From Deltaproteobacteria bacterium (lineage in GTDB: Bacteria; Myxococcota_A; Polyangia; Haliangiales; Haliangiaceae), in assembly GCA_013813945.1 (NCBI GenBank), contig JACCQV010000072.1, forward strand, positions 1 through 5,692: DNA of 5,692 nt, written 5' to 3'. Numbering within the stretch: position 1 is the stretch's first letter; the number at the start of each line of letters is the position of its first letter. Position numbers and translations under genes: made by a program. The notes under the pieces were generated by a model. That model had not been told where the DNA came from, searched no databases, and saw only the letters and a program-made list of their open reading frames with translations. Below are positions 1 to 5,656 of the stretch, piece by piece.

Positions 1-2606
1 TCCTTGTGCATGCCCATGATCTGGAGCTTGCCGCGCGGCGCTCGCTTGACCGTGAACGTGCCGCTGTCGTCAGAGATGTTGTCGCGGTCCTCGTCGCCGC
101 CCCAGCGGAACGACATCCCGCTGCCGCCCTGCGCGAGGCTCGCGTGCATGCGCATGCCGGCGACCGGCTTCTTGGTGCCGTGCTCGACGATCCGTCCGGT
201 GAGTGTGACGAGCTCCTCGAGCGCGACGGTGACGCCGGTCTTGGCCTCGGCGTGAGCGAGGTCGAGCTCGATCTTCTTGTTGCCACCCGCGGCGGAGGCG
301 GTGAGGTGGAAGTGGCCGGCGGGGAGATCCTTGAGAACGAACCGGCCGTCGGTACGGAAGAACTGCTCGGTGCGCTCGAAGCCGGTCTTGAGGTCTTGAA
401 TGCTGACGGTGAGCTCCTCGAGCGTGCCGCCGGCGCGGGTCGCGAGGCCGGTGATCGAACCGGTGTCCTTGATCTCGAGCCTCGTCGTCGAGCCAACGGC
501 AACGTGCTCCGCGATCGCCTCGCCTCCACCCTTGCGATACGCACGCAGCGTGTACTTGCCAGGAGAGAGCTTGGTGACGACAAACGTTCCGTCGGTGCCG
601 GTGAGGACGGGCTTGTCCGAGTCGCCCCAGCCCCAGCCACGCGTGCTCCCCATCGAGGAGTCCTGAGCCCCGGCCGCATCCGATTCGCGCGCCGTGGAGA
701 TGAAGGCGTCCGACACTGGCGTCCCATCAGGCGCGACGACCATGCCCTTGATGATGCCGGTCTGTGATTCGACCACGAGCTTCACCGTCGCGGTCTGCGC
801 CGCGCGAACCGTCGTCTTTTCGCCCTGCTTCGCGTCATCGGTGGTGCCAGGCTTCTTCAGCTGATCGCTCCAGCTGCGTTGCGCGGTGACCCGGTAGTCG
901 CCGGGGCGCAGTGCATCGATCGTGAACGCGCCCTTGGCGTCGGACTTGACGTTGCCAGCGCCCCACCACTGCATCGAATCGATGAGCGGCCGCGCGTTGA
1001 TCGAGACTCCCTCGACGGGCGTGCCCTGCGCGTCGACGACGGTGCCCTTGAGCGTGCCGCCGTCCTCGAGGATCAGGTCCTTCTCGATCGTCTTGCCGCC
1101 GGTGACCTCGACCGTGTACCCGTCGCGCGGCGCGACCGCCTTGTCCGAGGTGACATCGAGCTTGTAGCTCGCGGTGCGGAGGCCCGTCATCTCGTAGCTG
1201 CCGTCGCGCTCCGAGGTGCCACCCGACCAGTCGGACTTCGAGCGGGCCGCGCCCCCGACGGTCCTGCCGTTGACGTTCGCGTCCTCGATGGGCTCGCCGC
1301 GCGTGGTGAGGACCTTGCCCTTGATCGTCGCGCCGGCCTCGACGATCCACTCGAGGCCGATGGCGTCCTTGTCGGCGATGATGATCGGATCGTAGCTGTC
1401 GCGCGCCTGGTAGCCGTCGCACGATGGCGTGACCTTGTACGTACCGGGCAGCACGCCTTCGACGGTCAACGTACCGTCGGGGTCGGTTCGTCCCCAGATC
1501 TGGCGGTCCCGCGCCTCGTCGTTGAACGATGCCCAGCCTTCGATGCATACCGTCGGCTTGTCGCCGGCGATCATCACCTTGCCGACGATCTTGGCCGCAG
1601 GGAACAGCTTGACGATCACGCCGTCGACCTGCTGACCGAGCCCGACGAGGGTGGAGCCCTCGGTCGTGCCGTAGCCGTGCTCGGTGCGCGCCGTCGCGGT
1701 GTAGCGACCCGGTGTGATGCGGTTGACGCGGAACTTGCCCTGCGCATCCGTGCGCTCCGAGCCGCCGCCCTCGCCGTAGCGCCACTGTGCCGGGGAGACG
1801 TGAACCTTCGCGCCCTCGATCGGAGTCCCCGTTCGTGCATCGACGACGGTGCCCGACAGGGAGGACTCGGGCGTCAGCAGCAGCTCGAAGACGCCGGGCG
1901 CACGGCCTGATTCGCTCGAACCGGCGTAGCCATCGGCGCTCGCCGAGACCTCGACCTGACCTGGCGCGGTCCAGATCGAGAAGGCTCCCTTGTCGTCGGT
2001 CTCGGAGACCGGCGTGCTCGCGCCCTGGCCCCACCGACCACTGTTCGCCCGGACCTTCGCGTGCGCGATGGGACCTCCGCTGATGTCGGAGACGATGCCG
2101 GTGACCTCGACGCCGCCCTCGCGCAGCACGAAGTCGACGCCGGTCTTGGCCTCTCCGGCAGCGAGCGGGAACCAGTCCTTCTTCTTGTTGCCGTCGGGAT
2201 GGAACGTCGCGGGGCGATAGGTCTTCGCTCCGGCATCGACGCTGTACTTGCCGGCGAGCAGGTTGGTGAACGCGAAAGCGCCGTTCGCGTCGGTCGTCAC
2301 GCACGTCGCGTCGCGGGTGAGCTCCGTCGGGAGCTCGTCGGCCGTGATGTCCGCGCACACGGTCGCGCCGGCGATCGGCAGCTTCGCCTCGGTGCGGACC
2401 ATGCCGGCGATCGAGCCGCGCTTCAGCGTGCGTGGATCGGGACGCTTGGTCGATGCGGTGGACGGTGTGTCGGTCGCGACGTTCGCGGCGACGATCGGCT
2501 TGGTCGCCTGGTCTGCATCGGAGCCGCCCGCACGCCACCGCCACACGACGAGCACGAGGACCAAGGCCGCGAGCCCGACGACGACACTCCACCTGCGCTT
2601 CATCAT
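1..2606 (-). CDS. Large membrane-anchored carboxypeptidase-regulatory-like repeat protein (N-terminal part, runs off left edge)
   Basis: The frame is open from the ATG at 2606-2604 to the left edge: 868 codons and no stop, so the C-terminus is missing. A second ATG (2603) directly follows the first; neither has a clear Shine-Dalgarno. Residues 3-5 are basic (KRR) and about 7-21 form one hydrophobic segment (VVVGLAALVLVLVVW) with no lipobox, so an N-terminal anchor or uncleaved signal is likely, placing the rest outside the cytoplasm. A Thr/Ser/Pro/Asp linker leads to nine repeats of about 75-95 residues from residue 62 on. Each has a G-x-V-x-[D/T]-x-x-G-x-P-[I/V]-x-x-A-x-V strand pair, a D-x-x-G-x-F turn and an L-x-P-G-x-Y-x-[V/L]-x-A strand. 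These are hallmarks of the CarboxypepD_reg-like/prealbumin-like beta-sandwich family (established family knowledge). No peptidase or other catalytic domain is seen. A structural, adhesive or ligand-binding envelope role is inference. It lies 82 bp downstream of panC on the same strand. Confidence 0.9.
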   Translation of the reverse strand, partial: MMKRRWSVVVGLAALVLVLVVWRWRAGGSDADQATKPIVAANVATDTPSTASTKRPDPRTLKRGSIAGMVRTEAKLPIAGATVCADITADELPTELTRDATCVTTDANGAFAFTNLLAGKYSVDAGAKTYRPATFHPDGNKKKDWFPLAAGEAKTGVDFVLREGGVEVTGIVSDISGGPIAHAKVRANSGRWGQGASTPVSETDDKGAFSIWTAPGQVEVSASADGYAGSSESGRAPGVFELLLTPESSLSGTVVDARTGTPIEGAKVHVSPAQWRYGEGGGSERTDAQGKFRVNRITPGRYTATARTEHGYGTTEGSTLVGLGQQVDGVIVKLFPAAKIVGKVMIAGDKPTVCIEGWASFNDEARDRQIWGRTDPDGTLTVEGVLPGTYKVTPSCDGYQARDSYDPIIIADKDAIGLEWIVEAGATIKGKVLTTRGEPIEDANVNGRTVGGAARSKSDWSGGTSERDGSYEMTGLRTASYKLDVTSDKAVAPRDGYTVEVTGGKTIEKDLILEDGGTLKGTVVDAQGTPVEGVSINARPLIDSMQWWGAGNVKSDAKGAFTIDALRPGDYRVTAQRSWSDQLKKPGTTDDAKQGEKTTVRAAQTATVKLVVESQTGIIKGMVVAPDGTPVSDAFISTARESDAAGAQDSSMGSTRGWGWGDSDKPVLTGTDGTFVVTKLSPGKYTLRAYRKGGGEAIAEHVAVGSTTRLEIKDTGSITGLATRAGGTLEELTVSIQDLKTGFERTEQFFRTDGRFVLKDLPAGHFHLTASAAGGNKKIELDLAHAEAKTGVTVALEELVTLTGRIVEHGTKKPVAGMRMHASLAQGGSGMSFRWGGDEDRDNISDDSGTFTVKRAPRGKLQIMGMHK
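3..2423 (-). repeat. Array of nine protein-level beta-sandwich repeats inside the large minus-strand gene
   Basis: Approximate residue spans, counted from the ATG at 2606, are 62-150, 155-235, 239-320, 328-412, 416-505, 509-590, 606-702, 705-783 and 787 onward (cut by the window edge). The best-conserved positions are the TPIEGAKV-type strand, the D-x-x-G-x-F turn and the L-x-P-G-x-Y strand. Seven of the nine (repeats 2-7 and 9) carry a Trp-containing, mostly Gly-rich insert a few residues before the D-x-x-G-x-F turn; repeats 1 and 8 lack the Trp. DNA identity between repeats is low apart from short exact matches such as the 18-mer at 231-248 and 2136-2153, so this is an old duplication series rather than a recent tandem expansion. 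Boundaries were drawn by eye. Confidence 0.8.
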
Positions 2607-2688
2607 TCGGATGCTACGACAGACCCCATGGGGTCCGGGTTGCATTCCCGCGATGTCGTGTCACGAGGTAACAACTTCGCGCGTTGCG
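2607..2688 (-). other. Intergenic gap between panC and the repeat-protein gene
   Basis: This 82-bp stretch holds no gene. It contains a perfect 14-bp palindrome at 2622-2635 and a weaker inverted repeat (arms TCGTG/CACGA around one base) at 2656-2666. I see no T-run after either on the minus strand and no convincing -35/-10 pair, so neither a terminator nor a promoter can be called. The gap is longer than the 26-bp spacing between the two upstream genes, which leaves room for separate regulation of the repeat gene. Confidence 0.5.
2622..2635. promoter_or_regulatory. Perfect 14-bp palindrome upstream of the repeat-protein gene (possible operator)
   Basis: GACCCCATGGGGTC reads identically on both strands. 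It ends 15 bp before the start codon of the large minus-strand gene. With no unpaired centre it is a poor RNA hairpin and has no following T-run, so a binding site for a dimeric protein is more plausible than a terminator. No regulator is encoded nearby and no second copy was noticed in the window, so the function is a guess. Confidence 0.3.
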
Positions 2689-3549
2689 CTACTCGAGCAC
2701 GCGGTTGTCGATCAGCCGGGTAGCACCGACGACGACTGCGAGCGCGAGGACCGCGGGCCGGTCGACGGTGGTCGCGAACGGCGTCAGCTCGTCGGCATCG
2801 CGGAGCTCGACGTAGTCGATGCGGGCAAGTGACTCGGATTCGATCGGCGCACGAGCCGCGGCGAGCAACGCAGCGGAGGACCGTTCACCGGCGCGGAACG
2901 CGGTCTCCACGGCAGCGAGACCTCGCGACAGCGCCAGCGCAGCGGTTCGCTGCTCGGGGGTCAGGTACGCGTTGCGCGAGGACAGCGCGAGGCCATCGGA
3001 CTCGCGCACGATCGGAACACTCGAGATCTCGATGTCGAAGTCGAGGTCACGGACCATGCGCCGGATGATCGCGAGCTGCTGGTAGTCCTTCTCGCCGAAT
3101 ACCGCGAGGTGCGGCAGGGTGATGTTGAACAGCTTGCTGACGATCGTCGCGACGCCCGCGAAGTGGCCCGGGCGGCTCGCTCCGCACATCGGTTGCTGCA
3201 GGTCGCGAACCTCGACGAAGGTCTGCGCGCCCGCGGGATACATCGCAGAGGCCGGGGGACAGAATGCGAGATCGATCCCGGCGGGGCGCGCCTTCGCGAG
3301 ATCGCCGACCTCGTCGCGCGGGTACCGCGACAGATCCTCCGTGGGACCGAACTGCGTGGGGTTGACGAAGAGCGTCAGGATCACGATGTCGGCGCGGGCG
3401 CGAGCGTGCCGGACCAGCGCGAGGTGGCCGTCGTGGAGAGCGCCCATGGTCGGAACGACGGCGATCCGGCGGCCATCACGGCGGAGATCCTCGGCGCGCG
3501 CACGCATCGCCGCTGGCTCGCGGAAGACTTCGAACGGAGGGCGCTGCAC
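2689..3549 (-). CDS. panC: Pantothenate synthetase (pantoate--beta-alanine ligase)
   Basis: PanC joins (R)-pantoate and beta-alanine, using ATP via a pantoyl-adenylate, to give pantothenate, the last step before coenzyme A synthesis; it is cytoplasmic. The 286 residues match the usual length (about 280-310). Visible family blocks are PTMGALHDGH (33-42, the HxGH nucleotidyl-transfer motif), FVNPTQFGP (61-69), DLSRYPRD (72-79), GASRPGHFAGVATIVSKLFNI split across 123-143, FGEKDYQQL (151-159, with the conserved Lys154) and ESDGLALSSRN (183-193, the KMSKS-like loop), followed by the smaller C-terminal domain. Nothing catalytic seems missing. The start is GTG at 3549-3547; an in-frame TAG lies 12 bases upstream, so it cannot start earlier. 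The next option, ATG at 3507, would remove the first strand seen in other PanC proteins. No good Shine-Dalgarno is visible. The gene begins 26 bp after the stop of the zinc-ribbon gene, suggesting co-transcription or coupling. panB and panD are not in the window. Confidence 0.96.
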   Translation of the reverse strand: MQRPPFEVFREPAAMRARAEDLRRDGRRIAVVPTMGALHDGHLALVRHARARADIVILTLFVNPTQFGPTEDLSRYPRDEVGDLAKARPAGIDLAFCPPASAMYPAGAQTFVEVRDLQQPMCGASRPGHFAGVATIVSKLFNITLPHLAVFGEKDYQQLAIIRRMVRDLDFDIEISSVPIVRESDGLALSSRNAYLTPEQRTAALALSRGLAAVETAFRAGERSSAALLAAARAPIESESLARIDYVELRDADELTPFATTVDRPAVLALAVVVGATRLIDNRVLE

Positions 3550-3575
3550 ACGCGGATGCTACCGCGCAACCTGCG

Positions 3576-4667
3576 CTAGCAGCGCGCAGCGTCGATGCAA
3601 TCCTGCGCCGTACTGAGCAGCATCGTCACCTCGACGAGCCCGCCACCGCCGAGCGGATTGGCGCTGCTGCCGCAGAGGTCGAGGCGATCGATCTGCGAGA
3701 GGCAGCGCTGCGCCGCGACGCAGCTCGCTGGCGGCGCGGGAATCGGGAACTGACCGAGCGACTGCTCCATGACCTTGCACATGTCCGCCGCGCTCGAGCT
3801 CGGGCACTGCTTCATTCGATCGCACGCGCGCTGCACCATCGCGAACACCAGCGCGCTGCCGCCGCCCATGCTGCCGAACGGATTGCCGCCGAGGGCACCG
3901 CCGCCACCGCCGCCGCCGAGACCGCCGCGCGGGTTCGCGAACGGATCCTTGAGGAGGTCATCGGGATCGATCGTATCGTCCGGATCGTCGGGCGGAGGGA
4001 CGGGGGGAACGCCGTTACGGTTGCTCCATGGATCCGCGCCGCCCTGCGGCTGTGGGATGCCAGCTCCGGGATCGCGCGGAGCCATCGGATTGGTGTCCAT
4101 GCGCTCCGGCGTCGGCGGTGGAGGCAGCTTCGATCCCGCTCGCGCGGACCGCGCGGGTGGCCACAGCATCAGCACCACCGCCGTGCCGATCGCGAGCACA
4201 GCGAGCACGATCACGATCACCGGCCAGTTGCGCCAGATCGATCGATTCGGTTCCGTCTGCATCCGCCCGGTGGGGCGCTGCGGCAGGATCGGGCGCGACT
4301 CGTCGTGATACGGGTTTGCGATCGCGACCACCGGCGAGGGCGAGACCACGGTCGCTGCGAGGTGGGGCGCATACGCGGCGTGACCATTCGCGACGACGTC
4401 ACCCGCAGGGGTGCCGAGGATTGCCGACGGTGCATCACTGACCGGATGAGCCGCCGGTTGCACCGGTACTACCGGTATCGGGGGGCCCAGGGTGGATGCG
4501 GCAAGAGGAGGCAACGCAGCCATCGCCGCGGGACGTGTGGTCCGCTGCGCCGCGATGTCGGCCTTGCAGTGCTTGCAGCGACCCGCAATGGGGTGGACCA
4601 GACCACCGCAGAGCGGGCAGGGGATGCGGGCTTCCGAGGGGCCTGAGGTACGAGCCGCCACTGCCAT
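3576..4667 (-). CDS. Zinc-ribbon, single-pass membrane protein with eight-Cys C-terminal domain, function unknown
   Basis: From the ATG at 4667 the protein has 363 residues. In order: a short zinc ribbon with CPLC (17-20) and CKHC (31-34); a Pro/Ala-rich, low-complexity region (about 45-140); one strong transmembrane helix at about 148-169, flanked by Arg; a Pro/Asp-rich linker (181-245) containing an acidic DDPDDTIDPDD stretch; a Gly-rich hinge (248-270, seven Gly in a row); and a C-terminal domain (about 272-363) with eight cysteines at 282, 288, 297, 316, 322, 332, 357 and 363, the last being the C-terminal residue. A cytoplasmic ribbon and an exported disulfide-bonded domain are inferred. 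Start choice: TTG at 4709 (just after an in-frame TAG) has no Shine-Dalgarno. An AAGGA lies 1 base before the ATG at 4667 but 7 bases before GTG at 4661, so GTG 4661 (361 aa) may be the true start. No named family is recognised; the architecture resembles uncharacterised myxobacterial envelope proteins. It precedes panC by 26 bp. Confidence 0.85.
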   Translation of the reverse strand: MAVAARTSGPSEARIPCPLCGGLVHPIAGRCKHCKADIAAQRTTRPAAMAALPPLAASTLGPPIPVVPVQPAAHPVSDAPSAILGTPAGDVVANGHAAYAPHLAATVVSPSPVVAIANPYHDESRPILPQRPTGRMQTEPNRSIWRNWPVIVIVLAVLAIGTAVVLMLWPPARSARAGSKLPPPPTPERMDTNPMAPRDPGAGIPQPQGGADPWSNRNGVPPVPPPDDPDDTIDPDDLLKDPFANPRGGLGGGGGGGALGGNPFGSMGGGSALVFAMVQRACDRMKQCPSSSAADMCKVMEQSLGQFPIPAPPASCVAAQRCLSQIDRLDLCGSSANPLGGGGLVEVTMLLSTAQDCIDAARC

Positions 4668-4697
4668 GTCCTTGATGCTGGCAGGAGAACCCTGTGG
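4668..4697. promoter_or_regulatory. Very short divergent junction with ribosome-binding sites for both genes
   Basis: Only 30 bp separate the two divergent start codons as assigned. AGGAG at 4683-4687 (plus) lies 10 bases before the ATG at 4698 and supports that start of the phosphoesterase. AAGGA on the minus strand (4673-4669) serves the zinc-ribbon gene and is best spaced for GTG 4661. There is no space here for two promoters, so both must lie inside the opposite gene's 5' end, or the phosphoesterase really begins downstream (ATG 4716 or 4773). No strong -35/-10 pair was found. Confidence 0.5.
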
Positions 4698-5567
4698 ATG
4701 CAAAGGCAACTACGCATGGCGCGTACGAGAAGTGGCATTGCCAAGCCTGCAGACGCGTCGCAAAGTGCATCGATGGGTGGACCGGTTCGGCCGCGTGTCG
4801 TTCACCACGAGGTGCGGATCGCCAATCTCGATCCGCGTCACGATGGCGTGAAGATCGCGCAGCTCTCGGATATCCACGTCGGCGACCTGACCCCCGCCGC
4901 CCACATCCGTGCGGCGATCGATGCGGCCAACGAGCAGAATCCGGACCTGATCGTCCTCACCGGCGACTACGTGTGCTGGAAGCGCAGCGAGGTCGCACTG
5001 GCCGCGCAGCAGCTCGGCGGATTGCGCGCGCCCCGCGTGCTCGCGGTCCTCGGCAACCATGACTACTTCGTCTGGGGCGCAGGCGTGACGAGCGCGCTCG
5101 AGCGCAATGGCTACGAGGTCCTGCGCAACCAGACGACGATCGCGCATGTGCGCGGGGCACCGCTCGCGATGATCGGCGTCGACGATCCGATCACGCGGCA
5201 TCATGACCTCGACGCGTCGTTCGCGGGCACCCCGTCGACGATGACCCGGGTCGTGCTCTGTCACTCCCCGGATCACGCACCCGAGATCTCGCGACGCGGC
5301 GCCGATCTCGTCATGTCGGGTCACACGCACGGTGGGCAGATGTTCGTGAAGGGCATCACCGACCGGCTGATGAGGCGCGCCGGGCTCAACTACCGCCGCG
5401 GGTTCTTTGAATTCACCGAGGCCGAGCGCAAGACGACCCTCTACGTCACGCCCGGAGTCGGGTTCTCGGGCGTGACCCGGCGGTTTGGTGAGGGAACCCA
5501 TGCCGAAGTCGCCGTCCTGACGCTTCGCCCGGCCCTCCGGGAACAAGTGCGGGCCGCCGCCGGTTGA
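4698..5567 (+). CDS. Calcineurin-type metallophosphoesterase (YkuE/YaeI-like)
   Basis: The 289-residue protein carries the full metallophosphoesterase metal-binding set: DIH (58-60), GD (89-90), GNHD (119-122), the His in CHSPDH (189) and GHTHGGQ (208-214). The C-terminal block TPGVGFSG...RRFG (251-264) matches the closing strand-loop of YkuE/YaeI-like phosphodiesterases. That family binds two metal ions (often Mn or Fe) and hydrolyses phosphoester or phosphoanhydride bonds; some members act on lipids or lipid A precursors (chlamydial LpxG), but the substrate cannot be read here. Residues 1-25 are Arg/Lys/Ser-rich, with no signal peptide or transmembrane helix, unlike several family members that have an N-terminal anchor, so a cytoplasmic or peripheral location is inferred. 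Start: ATG 4698 has AGGAG 10 bases upstream. ATG 4716 and ATG 4773 (Met26) are alternatives; the recognisable fold begins only around residue 38, so 4773 would still give a complete enzyme. It is divergent from the zinc-ribbon gene and converges on a possible gene at the right edge. Confidence 0.93.
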   Translation: MQRQLRMARTRSGIAKPADASQSASMGGPVRPRVVHHEVRIANLDPRHDGVKIAQLSDIHVGDLTPAAHIRAAIDAANEQNPDLIVLTGDYVCWKRSEVALAAQQLGGLRAPRVLAVLGNHDYFVWGAGVTSALERNGYEVLRNQTTIAHVRGAPLAMIGVDDPITRHHDLDASFAGTPSTMTRVVLCHSPDHAPEISRRGADLVMSGHTHGGQMFVKGITDRLMRRAGLNYRRGFFEFTEAERKTTLYVTPGVGFSGVTRRFGEGTHAEVAVLTLRPALREQVRAAAG

Positions 5568-5584
5568 GGGGGCATATGGCGCGA

Positions 5585-5599
5585 GCGTTCACCGAACGC
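5585..5599. other. Small inverted repeat 17 bp after the phosphoesterase stop
   Basis: The arms GCGTTC and GAACGC (6 bp, perfect) flank a 3-base loop. Its position just after the stop at 5567 fits a transcript-end structure, but no T-run follows on either strand, so it is not an ordinary intrinsic terminator. It may protect a 3' end or be chance in GC-rich DNA. Confidence 0.35.
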
Positions 5600-5613
5600 A
5601 TCTGAGTGTCCAT

Positions 5614-5644
5614 GCCGGCCTCGGCCGGCGCCGGCGCTAGCGCC
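5614..5644. terminator. Cluster of three overlapping GC palindromes between convergent gene ends (possible bidirectional terminator)
   Basis: The parts are GCCGGCC-TC-GGCCGGC (5614-5629), then the perfect palindrome GCCGGCGCCGGC (5624-5635), then the perfect palindrome GGCGCTAGCGCC (5633-5644). Symmetric structure between two converging gene ends suits a shared terminator, and the symmetry would work for either strand. No T-tract follows on either side, so termination is inferred only from position and stem strength; the alternative is a protein-binding site or simple GC-rich chance. Confidence 0.35.
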
Positions 5645-5656
5645 AATGCTGGTCAG

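Noticed and set aside
879..1910. Plus-strand open frame of 343 codons (also 6-767 and 2061-2723)
   Set aside because: These are antisense shadows of the repeat gene, kept open by high GC. They have no recognisable domains and Arg/Ala/Asp-rich composition.
835..2592. Minus-strand open frame of 585 codons starting with ATG
   Set aside because: It is one frame off the repeat-protein gene. Its translation is dominated by Arg, Gly and Ala with no domain pattern, while the overlapping frame shows clear repeats and a signal-anchor start.
1..2606. Considered as a carboxypeptidase because of the regulatory-domain repeats
   Set aside because: No zinc-carboxypeptidase HxxE...H catalytic core is visible in the 868 residues; only the regulatory-type beta-sandwich is present.
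3571..3589. Inverted repeat CTGCGC/GCGCAG overlapping the zinc-ribbon gene stop, considered as a terminator
   Set aside because: It overlaps the stop codon and C-terminal codons, has no T-run, and lies just upstream of the co-directional panC, where termination would be unexpected.
3769..4308. Plus-strand open frame opposite the zinc-ribbon gene, with Pro/Gly-rich runs
   Set aside because: Its low-complexity runs are the reverse complement of the Gly- and Pro-rich hinge of the minus-strand gene.
4710..5546. Minus-strand open frame of 278 codons opposite the phosphoesterase
   Set aside because: It lies fully within a gene with all catalytic motifs intact and has no domain signal of its own.
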